Shown here in pieces: positions 24,312 to 36,628 of a stretch of 64,000 nucleotides of DNA (position 1 is its first letter; the number at the start of each line of letters is the position of its first letter). The stretch lies in the NCBI GenBank assembly GCA_038373865.1, contig JAXGGA010000477.1, positions 159,828 to 223,827 of the forward strand. The letters are read 5' to 3'. A model generated the notes under the pieces. It saw nothing but the letters and a program-made list of their open reading frames with translations. It was not told the origin of the DNA and made no database searches. The DNA comes from Uloborus plumipes. Taxonomy: Eukaryota; Arthropoda; Arachnida; Araneae; Uloboridae. The position numbers and the translations under genes are program-made.

Positions 24312-26785
24312 AATTCTTGATTTTAAAGTAGAATATAGGCTAAATTATAGTTTAAATTATAAATTACACATAAAAGCGTTATACATAATGATAACTTTTA
24401 TGCTTAGGGTTTACTTACGATTTTACTTATGTAAAGGCACCCGTAGAGAGAGTTATATTGAAGCTGTTATGATTTTTATTCTTATTTTTTGTACATTACT
24501 TTTCTATGAAAGAGTATCAAACAATGGCAAATTTTCAAAATGTAAGTTTTGAGAAAATGTGCTCCCGTTTCATCTTTAAGAGAAATATTTTTTGAAAAAA
24601 GTCTAAATCTAATTTAATTTAGAACTATAGAATAATTTTACAGGTACTTAGAAAAGTCATCGTAAACATTATATAAAGCAATATTTTAAAAGAGAAAATA
24701 TTAGTGAGAATCATAAGCTACAGTAAAATAAGCTAATATTTTCCTTTTGTTATCCTAAACTGAATTTAGAATCAAAATATTAAATAAGTATACAAAACCA
24801 AACAAAGACACACATTTTTTCTGTTATTTTTAAGCTATAAGAGGAAACGCAAGTTTTTCAGTTAACACAAAAACACTTAAAATTTTTTGTGGATTGAAAA
24901 AAAAAATACGTTAAATATCTTTATAACAGTATACAAAGAGGAGTTACAAAATGCGGGAAAATATCGAATTCAATTTCACCTACTGCACAAAAGGATAAAA
25001 AAGAGTACGCAAATAACTTAATAGAAGGACTGAATGCACGTTTGACTCTTTGTCATGTGCTATTTTTTTTATAGAGTTAGTGCATGTGGAACTAGTGGGG
25101 TTTATGCGAGAAATATTCAGAATTAAGAATTCTTTCCTCCTACCCACGGGTTTAAATATTACATACCAAGGAAAAAATCTGATCAGTTGAACTGTAGATT
25201 AAGAGATCTTCTTCAATGAAAAGAAAACGTTTCCTTTTAATTTTTTGAATGATGCCGTTTTGTTTCACTTAAAACTATTTTGAGTGTTAAAGAGCCATGA
25301 ACCACACAGGTCAAATAATTCAGCAATTAATAATGGAAGAAGTAATACAATATTTTGTGAAAGTAAACATTTCTTAGATTTTTTAATAATTCTTTTCTAA
25401 AATTGGTATTTCAAATAAATATTAAACAAAATGACATTCGAAAGCTTTCCCGTGTACGGAGAAAATGCGTAAGATGAAAATTATTTCACATAAACGAGTA
25501 ACATAAAACTTATTTAATATATGAATAAGACAAAGTAAATGTCATAAGATGTGAGGATTTTTAGCCTTAATGCCATAAAAATTGGAAAGAAAAAATCCTC
25601 AGGAGAAAATGCAGCCAATTTTCTGTCTCCTCAGATCTCTCTTCTGTAGGCCATCCTTGCTTAGGAAATGGAATTTTCCTATGATCTATATAGTCTTTGG
25701 TTTTGCTCACGGGTAGTAGAGGTGCCTGATACGCCTTACATATTGGGGGGGGGGGGGACATGAGCACCACAACACCCGTGGAATCGGAACCCCTTCTCTA
25801 GTAGTTTTTGGACGGAATAATGCAATTAGGGCAAGAAATTTTTATAGGACACTTCATTACATTTTGTACTTTTATTTAAAAATGGTTTGCCTAATTTTCA
25901 TGTTATAAGATATTTATAAATAACCCGCACAGGAATATAAGATGTATAATACTGAAATAGAGTGAACTATTAGAAACAAATATTATGCGTAAGTTTTTTT
26001 AAATTTCAATAGTTGAAATCCAAATGCAATGGCAAGTAAAGAAAATAAATCAATTTCATCTGTGTTTCAGGTTGGTTAATAACTTTTGTCTTCCGTTGTA
26101 TTTCTTTTGCACATGTGAAATTTTTCGCAAATATACTCTGATTAAATCGTTTAACCAATGAAAACAATTTACAGAAAAATGGAAGAGCACAACCTTGTAA
26201 TGCGTAGGTCATAAAATCGATCTGGATGCTTACAAGTGCACTAAAAAAATTAAAAGAAGTTCCTGGACAATAATGGGGAACTGGTGTGCTAGATTCACCA
26301 AAAATTCAGAAATTTTCCAATAAAAGACGCTTCCGTTTTCGGAATAAATTAGGAACTTTCCAAAAAACAATCGGAACATACATCACCCTTACTCACTAAA
26401 GAGGTCCTAAAGCATTTTTGGTAATGTAATCAAAAGAAATGCAAAGTTGCAAGCGAACATTTAGCAGCTTATGTGCCTGTAACTCTGACTAAGCTTCAGT
26501 ATCCAAAGATTGTCTTTGGCACTCTTTTTTGGGCATAGTCAATCTAGACAGGCCATAATTAAGCTGAAGGTGAAATACTTAATATGTGTATTTTGAAATT
26601 GGTAGCTAAAAATATTTTCACAACAGTGAGAAGTCTGCATTCATGCAACTTTCAGCAATTCAGAAAACCTTTTCAAAGATACTTGCTTTTCACAGGGAAC
26701 TGGGGAAGCCCGTGAAATCCCGGAACGTTACCTGGAACTAGTTGAACGTCTCAGAATTCTGCAGGTGAAAGTTTTTTAGTCACGT
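24312..26785. other. AT-rich non-coding sequence
   Basis: About 2.5 kb with no supported gene or element. A 14-base G run lies near 25744-25757. Confidence 0.5.
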
Positions 26786-26918
26786 TGAGAATTTTTTGAG
26801 ATGGAAAAAAACAACTCAACTCCTGACACTGTTACCGTTACCTACACCTTCGTATTTAAGTATGTACATATGTTTAAAGCAGTAAGTAACCGCCCCTAAG
26901 CTAGGACTAAGGCAGAAA

Positions 26919-27216
26919 CATGCAATACACCACCAACTCGTTCCTACCATCCATGTACAGCAGTTTCGTGCTTTTGAGCACTCGTCAGCATGGAATAGGA
27001 AGTAAACGAGCTGGAGGAAGAAATTCTCTTATAGAGCAAGGCGAGAAAGTACAACTCGTAAACTTTACGAGTTGTACCGTACCAATGTGCGGTCACTCGC
27101 TGGTGTTCTAATTTCACATTAGCTACCAGTTTTTGACTCTCTTGGCTCTATGAGAGGATACACATACGAAACTGCAATCCATAAATGAAATAAAGGAGTT
27201 CGTGGTGTATTGCATG
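26919..27216. mobile_element. Foldback or MITE-like unit, 298 bp
   Basis: 15-bp perfect terminal inverted repeats (CATGCAATACACCAC), extended with mismatches to about 24 bp. It contains a perfect 29-nt palindrome at its centre-right. No transposase. Target duplication not resolved. Confidence 0.6.
27049..27077. repeat. Perfect palindrome, 14-bp arms, 1-base centre
   Basis: GTACAACTCGTAAA, C, then the exact inverse. It lies within the 298-bp inverted-repeat unit. Confidence 0.9.
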
Positions 27217-27585
27217 TACATATCGTCGGCACGATGCTAAAATTACGAATGTGGAAATTGGCACTTTTCAGGAGAGCCAAAACACCGAATATAATTTTTT
27301 CCCAACTGACGTGTTTGGTTATTTTTAATTTTTAAATTTTTATAGATATCTTTAAGTGTAAAACTATTGCTCGAAGGTATCCTTTTAATTTTCATTATTT
27401 GTAAAATTCAAACTTGAAAAACGCGATTTTTCACATTCGTTATTTTAGCATGGTGCGGACGATATCCGTATGCACGTTCGTAGATACATACACATGCATG
27501 TTGGCATTTTTGAGACGGAAAAGACCATTGAACTCACGACACTGTTGCCGTTACCGACACCTCTGTACATAAGTACTTACATAAA

Positions 27586-28511
27586 TTGGCCCTGTTTACA
27601 CGAGAGTTCAGTTTGGGTTGAAGTACATTAATAATATAACTTTTTATAATATAAACATATAATGTGTTTTTATGTACAACCTAGATATATGTATTCATGT
27701 CGGAACTTTTCAAATCGATAAAAACCATTTTTTTTTTAAAGTAAAGAATACAATTTATTAGATTTCATATTTCATGTGCTTGTAAATTTATGTTTTAACA
27801 ATAGATTGCAATTTTTGTATGTAAATAAATAAGCATAATTTTTAAAAAACAATAGCGCATTAAATGAAAATTACGAAATAAATTTTTGTAGTAGTAACTG
27901 AAATGATGAATAAAGAAACATTCCATTAAAAGTATTTTCTGTACAATAAAATATTTCTTAACGATTCAAAAAATACACACATTATTGTTCAAGTTTTCAC
28001 TTTTTTTGGCATTCCCGGAGTGGCAGTTTTTTTTCAGTGTAGTCTCTCTAAGGTTTCTGGACAACCTTTCACACAACCTCTTTCCCACAAAAACAACTTC
28101 TTTCAGCAAGAACAAATTCATTACATTTTAATATTTTTTTCGTGAAAGAAGAGATTTAAAACAGTGCCCTATCAATACCTCCTATAATATGTTCATATAA
28201 CGTTCAATCAGAGAGCACAATCTTTGTGCACATTAAAAATGCTTGATCCATGAAGTATTTTTCAATCTTTCATGCTTTGTTATATAGAGTTTTGTCTTTT
28301 TTTTTGCCGTTATTATTTCTTTTCTTTCTTTTTTTTTAATATGATGCAATTTTCATGGAGAAAAATGTTTGAAGATGAATCCTCAATTCCAGTCAGTCTC
28401 AAAAATAAGGGTTAAATTTATTAATAATTTTATATTTAAGTACCACCTTTACCAAGGAAAACACACGTAAAACTATCCTGAATTATCGGAAGAAAGTTCT
28501 TTCAAATAAAT
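27586..28511. other. AT-rich non-coding sequence
   Basis: No gene or clear element. A CACTGAAAA-like end on the minus strand near 28039 could belong to a MITE, but no matching partner was convincing. Confidence 0.45.
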
Positions 28512-28620
28512 TCCCAATTAGCACACTTCGTTTTTTAAAGGTTGTAAAATGGTTATTAACGTTGTAACAACCGCTTAAAAACGTTTATAAACGCTTAAAG
28601 GTTATTTGTGCTACCTGGGA
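28512..28620 (+). mobile_element. 109-bp MITE family F, copy 1
   Basis: TCCCAATTAGCACACTTCG at the left and TTTGTGCTACCTGGGA at the right. AT flanks both sides. The interior (GGTTGTAAAATGGTTATTAA, GTTGTAACAACCGCTTAAAA) is rich in self-complementary words. The whole 109 bp recurs almost unchanged at 61459-61567. The ends resemble those of the 2-kb element C (CCCAAGCAGCAC), suggesting mobilisation by the same kind of enzyme. Confidence 0.85.
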
Positions 28621-30098
28621 ATGATATGAATCATGATAAGTGAACACTTTTCATTAAAAAAAATCACTTTCAGGAAACAGCATTGCTGTTTTAACTGATG
28701 ATATCGGTACTATTAATGTTTTTTACTTTGTGGAAAGTTAAAATTGTTTATATTCAATTGATGTATCTTCAGAACAACATGGAGATTAAAAGAAATTGTG
28801 TGGATTCCAAATTTAGGAGAATAAATTGTGCTGCAGTGTAGATGGTAATTTCAGTACATTATAACTTAACAATCTGCATGAAAAATTTATGTAACTAATA
28901 TAATTTAAGAATTCAATCCCATGAATCTAAATTATTTCTGGTTTGGGGTAAGGTGCTTTGACGTAAAGGGAGCACTAAAATGTTATGATAAAATGCATGT
29001 GAGGGTTTTTTTTTTTTTTTGCAAAATGTAAAAGAAAAACGATAGATTTTAATTCTTTGTTCAATCATATGAAACTAAAAAATTATTTTTTCTTTTGATT
29101 ATATTAAATAAATAAATAAATAAAACTGTCAAAAAGGAAGAGTAAGCTTTAATATGTCGCTGTGTATCATGCTTATAATGCTCTTTACGTGAAAGGAATC
29201 ATTGAGTAATTTTGTTTCCATTTAAGACATAAGTATTTAGTAATTAAGCTCTAATATGTGAATGAAACTAATTTTTCTAAAACCAAAATGTTGTTTTTTG
29301 AGAATATTTTGACTCTAATTGAAGACATTTTTATTTTTCAAATAAAATTGGTAATATTTAAAAATGTGCTTTGATATTAAAAATAAATTTCAGTTATATT
29401 GGTGTGAATTTTAATACATCTGTGTTGCTTCCTTGCCCCTTTTTACCTATTTACTTTGATGTAATATGGCGCAATTGCTAGAGTAAAACATATTTCAATG
29501 CCATAATTACGCTCCTTTAAGCTTTCTCCTATTATAATTTGAAGGAAAAAATCATTCGTGAATGTACAGATTATTATTACTTTTAAAGTTCCCCCCTTCT
29601 TTTTAAGTCACTGTGTCCCAAATTGGAAAAATATTAAATTACGGCTATTCCCAAACTCCTGATATATTAACAGTTATATGCATTTTTAATTCATACTGCA
29701 TAGTTATCATGTCTTTCCATAAATAAATACATTGCAGAAAAAATTAATCACTCTTAAATTTAATAAAAGTAAAATTATCTGTGAATCAATTGAATGGACC
29801 AATGATATGTCAATTTACTTAGAGAAAACGATATGCTCGTCAATATACGTTGAGAAATAAAATGCTCATTTAATGTTTGCTATAACATTTCATTTTAATG
29901 ATTAAACTGAATCTCCCTCCCTCCTTTAAAAGTTTTTTTTTTTAAATCTTTGAAAAAACTGCACACCCTTTCACCCCCCTCCCTACCCTTCCCTGCAACC
30001 ACAAACATAAAAATTTTTTAATATACATATTCATGCTTTATCCTTAACAGAAGATGCCGGAATAAGTTGCCGTGACTATAAACAAACGTTTATAGCTA
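28621..30098. other. AT-rich non-coding sequence
   Basis: No supported gene or element. It includes T-rich and AAATA simple sequence near 29000-29125. Confidence 0.5.
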
Positions 30099-30449
30099 CA
30101 CTAAAAAATGAGCCGTTGTTTTTACAGTATAATACTGACAGCCGAGGTTCCAACTTAAAACTGTAAAATGCACAGCAATAAACTGCGAAACTAGCAATTT
30201 TACAGTTTTTTACTGTGAAGTTAGAAATTTCACAGTTTATTGCAGTAAAATGTAGCTGTATCACACTGTAAAAACTACAGTATAATACTGATTTGCAGAG
30301 GTCCCAGTTTAAAACTGTAAAATGCACGGTAATAAACTGTAAAATTAGCAACTTTACAGTTTATTACTGTAAAATTAGCAATTTTTGCAGTTTATTACTA
30401 TAAAATTAGCTGTATTATACTGTAAAATTAACATTCATTTTTTACAGTG
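30099..30449 (+). mobile_element. MITE family A, copy 4
   Basis: CACTAAAAAATGAGCCGTTG to ATTCATTTTTTACAGTG, with TA on both sides (30097-30098, 30450-30451). 351 bp, same orientation as copy 1, with the GCAGCCGAGGTTCC landmark and hairpin units. Minus-strand frames here are repeat-derived. Confidence 0.9.
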
Positions 30450-31919
30450 TATGGGTGAGAAAAAATTACTTAAATATTGAATAAATACTGTAAAGTTCAG
30501 AAAATGACATACCGTTAGGCTTTGTGAAATCATCCAAAATTCTTCTATTGATGTATGAATATATCCAGTGAGTAATCGATAAATAAGTTCCTTCTGGTGA
30601 TTTCCAAGGATTCAGTCTTTTCACACAGTTTTTGCAATTCTTCCTATCCTTTCTTAGCTTGCATAAATTCTTTTCACAGTTTCTCACTAATATCCAGGCA
30701 CTGAACTCGAAATTTCCCTCGAGATCGCATATAAAAAAACCTTCCAAAAAATAACTGCACTGATAGCTTGGTCCGCTAGTTCTTTTAAAATTTTACGTAA
30801 TATTTTGTTTTATAGTTTATGTAATATGCTAGATTTGTTTCTAGATTTTTCATTAATTTTTAAGTTGGCGTACTTGTCTTTGCCATTCTAAAATTTTTTT
30901 TCTCAATATAACGCTTATAAAACGTTTAAATCTTCAATATCTTTCTACAATAGCTTAAGAAAATATTTTTTGAACAACATTTGCGTAGATTTTATTTTAA
31001 TATAGTAACATATATAATGTCGGAGAAAAAAGTTCAATGTATATATATTTAACTACCTAAAAGCACAGTCAAATGTCTTAAACACTTTATTATAGTAGTA
31101 AAGAAAAAAATACGTATTAAAACTTATTTGTGCTTAGTTAACGGGTATTCTCAAGTTAGTTAGCTTTTTGAGTTTTCTACACTATCCTAAACTCGGATGA
31201 AGAGGAAATAGCATTCACACAAAAAATGGATGTGTAAAGACCTCTAGTGGAAAAGTTAAAGTTCTAGAGTAATTTCCACAGAAAATAATCTTAACTAATA
31301 ACTGCGAAAGAAAATTATGATGCTACATTGAGAAATTGAAATTTATATCATGGAGTCGATATTTTTAAAAACCGTTATTTAGAGTCACAAATTTCCGCTT
31401 TGCTCTCGAAATAACAATCAAATTTATGCAATTCACCATTTCGGTGCTTAAATTTTTCCATTGCTCCTTAATATGAAACATTAGTGGCGAAACTGTGTAG
31501 AATTGCTGTGAATGGCTTTGGGAAGTGAAAAGAGATCCATGGCGAAGTGATTTTTGAAGGATCCAAGCAACATGTTGCAGAGAAAAAAAATTACTCAAAG
31601 AAGATGAAGCTGTAGAAAAATTTCATGCTCGATGATTATTAGCTAGTCAGTGAAACCGGGTTTTGAGGATGTTTGATTAAAATATCAAAATATTCTTTAA
31701 GATTTTAGATTTTATAAAATGGAACAGGTTTCACTCAGAACGCAATGAAGATTTTTTTTTTTTATTTGAAGGAGAGGATGTTTCTGCAAAGACCTTTTTA
31801 TATGTCAAATTTACCAATAAACAAGAAATCGAAATTTTCCAACACTGAACGCGGGAGCGATCAAATATTACCTCATACTCCTCAATATAGCGACATCCCA
31901 AGCATGCAAAAGTTTTACT
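30450..31919. other. AT-rich non-coding sequence
   Basis: No supported gene. A 93-codon minus-strand frame at 30466-30747 is Cys/Lys-rich (KNLCKLRKDRKNCKNC) without a recognised domain. It could be an isolated exon, but nothing confirms this. Confidence 0.4.
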
Positions 31920-31929
31920 CTATGAACTG

Positions 31930-32235
31930 AAACATTCGGCAGGGGCCTTTTTTTCCCGGACAGACACACAAACAATTCGATCTCGAGAGACTGGACCCGC
32001 GCACTCCCGACCGTCACGTTGAGGACTTAGGACACTCTCGCGCTCTTCTGGCACGGGGAAGCGGGATGCGAAAGAATTGAGGGGGTGGTGCAGGGACGGC
32101 CGGCCCGTGCGCATGCGCGAGTCGGATCCCAGAGCTCCTCTGCCCACCCCCAGATCTATCTCGAAGCCTACGACCGGATAACCAGTCTCGCGTTGCAGGC
32201 CGCTACTGGAGATCACTGCGATTATTGCCGATAGA
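31930..32235. promoter_or_regulatory. CpG-rich promoter-like island with NRF1 site
   Basis: An abrupt 300-bp island of high GC and many CpGs in otherwise AT-rich DNA. It contains a full match to the NRF-1 palindrome (TGCGCATGCGCG at 32108-32119), which in animals marks broadly expressed CpG promoters. A 107-codon minus-strand frame (31920-32243) spans the island, starting MLHLSAIIAVISSSGLQ, but has low-complexity Arg/Ser content and no domain. It may simply be open because stop codons are AT-rich. It could be a first exon on either strand. The absence of any transposon signature makes a host promoter the best reading. Confidence 0.5.
32108..32119. promoter_or_regulatory. NRF-1 consensus site
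   Basis: Matches YGCGCAYGCGCR at all 12 positions. Placed in the middle of the CpG-rich island. Confidence 0.6.
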
Positions 32236-32244
32236 TGGAGCAAG

Positions 32245-33305
32245 AAACAATTTGATGTCAGTCCTAGGCAAACGACTCTAGGTGATTTAAATAAATAGTT
32301 TTTGTGTCAGATTTTCCCACATTTGGCTGTGACGATATGCGCGATTTAAACATTGGACTGCATAATAAACTTTTGAACCTATTTTAACTGTCATTTTTAG
32401 GCTTGAAAATCACGTGTCACTTCGTCATTGGTATTTTAATGTAAGGAAAAGCAAATAAACTTCAAAACTGAAATAATTGTCTATCTGTACTGTGATATTG
32501 AGGACACTAAGCCTTTTTTTATTTGAGTCGTAAGCATCATCTTAATCAATGTTTAATATTCTGCAGACCACTACCTACACGTGTTTCGAAGTTTCGGAGC
32601 GGGGGTGAGAGATTTTTTTTTATTGCAAAAAAAAAAAAAAAAAGCTTTAGATGTAAAATTATCCGATAAAAGCCACGAAAATAAACGGTGGGAAGCTGAA
32701 ACAGTAAAAATAGAAGAGCAATAAGATAAACAAGGCAAAATGAAACTCATAACCTTAATATTTATTACATGATTTCTTTCAAGAAAACACGTTTAAGAAT
32801 TAATTTTCCCAGAGATACTTTAGTTATAAATTTTAAGGACCAAATGTAATAGCTTCTTAGTTAATAAACATAAATGCAGTAGGCATCGTTGAAACCCGAA
32901 ACACCTGCAAACAGTAATCTGCAATTTTTTTGCATGTTAACGTTGTTATGTTTGTTTTACTCTTTTGAATAAAGACATTCATTTATACCTTATATTTTAA
33001 TATTATCTTCAGAGATATGAAGCACTACGTATTTAATAGATAAATTTTAGTTTTAAAGCCCGTAAATGACGTTTCAGTGATATGGATCATCACAAAAGAA
33101 AAACTTTAAACTTATTTCCAGGTTATTTTTGATTTTGTGAATTATTCTTTTATCACAAGTAAAGATATACATATGCATGTTTTGTAGAAAAATACTTTTT
33201 TTTTAACTTGAAAAAAAAATCACCTTCCGTCAAACAAACGCAAAAAATAAGAGTAAATAATTCTAAATGTCTTGCGTCTAAGCTAAAAATTAAACAAATG
33301 TGAAA
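32245..33305. other. AT-rich non-coding sequence
   Basis: No gene, splice-supported exon or element end recognised. Confidence 0.45.
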
Positions 33306-34685
33306 TCTCTACTAATAATAAAGCTGAAGGTGTGTCTGTCTTTCTTTCTGTCTGTTACGCGCGTAGCGCCAAAACCGTTCGGTCGATTTTCATGCCACTT
33401 GGCACAAAATTAGTTTGTAGCATGTAGTTTTGCACCTCGAAGCGATTTTTCGAACATTCCATTTCGTTCTTTTTCTATTCGAATTCTTAGCGGAAATTCG
33501 ATAAAATAGGGAAGAAATATTCCATACACATTTTCAAGTCTTATGTCATTCGAAAGCTTGAAATTTTCTGCACAAAATGATGTTTTTTCGAAGTTTCTAC
33601 GATCACCAGGAGAGCTGTAACAATTGTTTTTAGAATCCCGGAATTCAAGGCTTATCTTCAGTAAAGCAAGCCAAACGATTCTAAAATGGTTAATGAAATG
33701 AATTATTTTATCAACGGAAATCAACTTTTAATGTTGTTACCATGGTTACGTTTTTATTTCGTTTATTTGTTTCGTTCTTTTTCCATTAATAATTTTAAAA
33801 ATGTATTTGTTTTTGTAGCAATCCAAACTCCAAGCCTTATTAAAATTAGTCAAATGAAATATAATAAAATCGTGATAAGATGGCACCTGTCAATCAAATG
33901 AGAAATCGAGTCCTTTCTTTAAAAAAGGTAGAGAAGGAAGAAACTGACACGTACCATTGTTGTGAGTTTAGAGATATTTTGGCTATCTGACGAGTTGTGT
34001 AGAAGAGGGAAACATTGTTTAACTAAATGAGGTCAAAAAAGAAACAACATGATAGTAAACCATTCTAAATTTATCGTCTGGCAAAACAAATTTTATTTCC
34101 TTTTTTTTAATTTCAATATAAATTGCAGTAAATGGCTTGAGTGAACGAGTTTGGCTTTTAATTTATCATTTGCTGGTTGATGTTTGTCGATGTTTATTGT
34201 TTTTATTATCATGGTGAAGAATTATGCACGAAATTTCTATTATTTTGTTTTTGAAGGTAGGAAAGAAAACTTTCTTCTTCTTTTAAACTTTGGTAAGATT
34301 TCTGTGAGCAGCAAAATTGTTCTTATTTTTTCTTTTGGCTTATTTTTGTCCCCCAAGGGGGTTTTACCCCTTTTATGGGGTAAATCAGTGTTAATTTCAA
34401 TGCAGACAAAAGTGATATGAATTGGCGCGACCACTTGGCAAAATATAGCCAAGCTTTTAGTCGGTGTTTGCCGCCAACTTGGCGACAAATTTGGCGAAAA
34501 AACTGATGTTTTTGAATTTAGATTCAATTTGGCGCTCTTGTCAATATTTTGTGAAAAATTCACTGAATCTTGTTAAAGTCGGCAATATTTAGAAAATGAA
34601 ACATTGTAAAACATTATTTTGCATTGATTGGTGACAAACTACAGTGTAAATGTTTGAATTGTTCAACTCACTTGCTCACTCTAAG

Positions 34686-34705
34686 GCACTATTTTAACAC
34701 TTAAG
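34686..34705 (+). repeat. 20-bp direct repeat left of the palindrome
   Basis: GCACTATTTTAACACTTAAG. It matches 36609-36628 at 19 of 20 positions (A versus G). The pair brackets the palindromic element and may be a long target duplication or recombination scar. Confidence 0.75.
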
Positions 34706-36608
34706 ATAGTCTAAGATCCCACCGCAGTTTATCTACACTCATAGCGTACACTCATCACGTTTATATCAAATTAAAGCACATGTTTTTCTGAACGTGATGC
34801 ACTAAGTCTTCGTATGTAAAAGTGCCCGAAACCTATAGGCAGCCTGGTCTAAACGGGACATATGAATGTAGTATTTCTACACTCATTGCGTACACTCATC
34901 ACGTATATATCAAATTAAAGTTGAGTTTTTCCTGAACGTGATGCACTAAGGCTGCCTATGTAAAAGTGGCCGCAACCTCTAGGCAGCCTGGCCTAAACAG
35001 GTCACATAAATGTAATATTTCTACATTCATCGCGTACACTCATCACGTATATATCAAATTAAAGCTGATTTTTTTCTGAAAGTGATCTTCTAAGGCTGCC
35101 TCTGTAAAAGGGGCCGCAACCTGTAGGCAGCCTGCATAATAGGTCACATAAATCTCAAATTTTTTCACTCATCACATGTATATCAAATTAAAGCAGATTT
35201 TTTTCTGAAAGTGATGCACTAATCTTCCACTGGAAAAGTGGCCGCAACCTATAGACAGCCTGGTCTAAACAGGCCACATGAATGTAATATTTCTACATTC
35301 ATCGCGTACACTCATCACGTATAGATCAAATTAAAGCTGATTTTTTACTGAACGTAATGCATTAAGGCTGCCTATGTAAAAGTGGCCGCAACCTCAAAGC
35401 AGCCTGGCCTAAACAGGTCACATGAATGTAGTCTTTCTACACTCATTGCGTACACTCATCACGTATACATTAAATTAAAGCTGATTGTTTCCTGAACGTG
35501 ATGCACTAAGGCTGCCTATGGAAAAGAGGTCGCAACCTCTAAGCAGCCTGGCCTAAACAGGTCACATAAATGTAGTCTTTCTACACTCATCGCGTACACT
35601 CATCACGTATATATTAAGTAAAAGCAGATTTTTTTCTGAAAGTCATGCACTAAGGCTGCCTATGTAAAAGTGACCGCAACCTCTTGCCAGCCTGGCCTAA
35701 ATAAGTCACATGAATGTAGTATTTCTACACTCATCGCGTACACTCATCACATATATATCAAATTAAAGCTGATTTTTTTCTGAAAGTGATGCACTAAGGC
35801 TGCCTATATAAAAGTGGCCGCAACCTGTAGGCAGCCGGGTCTAAATAAGTTACATTAACAAAGAATTTGACATTTATGTGACCTGCTAGGCAGGCTGCCT
35901 ACAGATTGCGGCCACTTTTACATAGGCAGCCTTAGTGCATCACTTTCAGAAAAAAATCAGCTTTAATTTGACATATACGTGATGAGTGTACGCGATGAGT
36001 GTAGAAATACTACATTTATGTGACGTGTTTAGGCTAGGCTGCGTAGAGGTTGCGGACACTTTTACATGGGCAGCCTTAGTGCATCACGTTCAGGAAAAAA
36101 TAATCTTTAATTTGACATATACGTGATGAGTGTACGCGATGAGTGTAGAAATACTTCATTGATGTGACCTGTTACGCCAAGCTGCCCACAGGTTGCGGCC
36201 ACTTTTACATAGGCAGCCTTAGTGCATCACTTTCAGAAAAAAATCTGCTTTAATTTGATATAGACGTGATGAGTGTACGCGATGAGTGTAGAAATACTAC
36301 ATTCATGTGACCTGTTTAGGCCAGGCTGCCTAGAGGTTGCGGCCACTTTTACATAGGCAGCCTTAGTGCATCACGTTCAGGAAAAACTCAGCTTTAATTT
36401 GATATATACGTGATGAGTGTACGCAATGAGTGTAGAAATACTACATTCATATGTCCCGTTTAGGCCAGGCTGCCTATAGGTTTCGGGCACTTTTACATAC
36501 GAAGACTTAGTGCATCACGTTCAGAAAAAAATGTGCTTTAATTTGATATATACGTGATGAGTGTACGCTATGAGTGTAGATAAACTGCGGTGGGATCTTA
36601 GACTACAA
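34706..36608. repeat. 1.9-kb palindrome of 144-bp monomers
   Basis: The terminal arms TAGTCTAAGATCCCACCGCA (34708) and their inverse (to about 36605) define a foldback structure. The left arm has about eight forward monomers, with the ACACTCATNGCGTACACTCATC phrase near 34734, 34878, 35022, 35294, 35438, 35582 and 35726. The fourth is shortened. The right arm has five inverted monomers (near 36001, 36145, 36288, 36432, 36576). The period is 144 bp. The switch in direction is at about 35865-35880. Each monomer holds GGCTGCCTATGTAAAAGTGG and TGAACGTGATGCACTAAGG. No coding capacity. Confidence 0.93.
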
Positions 36609-36628
36609 GCACTATTTTAGCACTTAAG
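36609..36628 (+). repeat. 20-bp direct repeat right of the palindrome
   Basis: GCACTATTTTAGCACTTAAG, partner of 34686-34705. Confidence 0.75.

Larger units (their letters stand above)
26786..27585. repeat. Structured repeat block: outer direct repeats, inner inverted repeats
   Basis: Outer direct repeats of about 80 bp (TTGAGATGGAAAAAAACAAC...CACTGTTACCGTTACC at 26790 and TTGAGACGGAAAAGACCATT...CACTGTTGCCGTTACC at 27508). Inside are two inverted pairs: CATGCAATACACCAC at 26919 with its inverse ending 27216, and ATATCGTCGGCACGATGCTA at about 27221 with a near-inverse at about 27425-27470. The plan suggests nested foldback elements. A 63-codon frame in it (26920-27111) is not supported as a gene. 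Confidence 0.65.

Noticed and set aside
26238..28039. Possible TIR pair, GCACTAAAAAAATT and inverse CACTGAAAAAAAACTG
   Set aside because: Similarity is limited to A-rich ends; no target duplication or shared inner sequence.
30466..30747. 93-codon Cys/Lys-rich minus-strand frame as a zinc-binding protein
   Set aside because: Cys spacing fits no known finger and no splice or promoter context is visible.
31920..32243. 107-codon frame over the CpG island as a gene
   Set aside because: High GC alone removes stop codons; no domain, no splice evidence, low-complexity composition.
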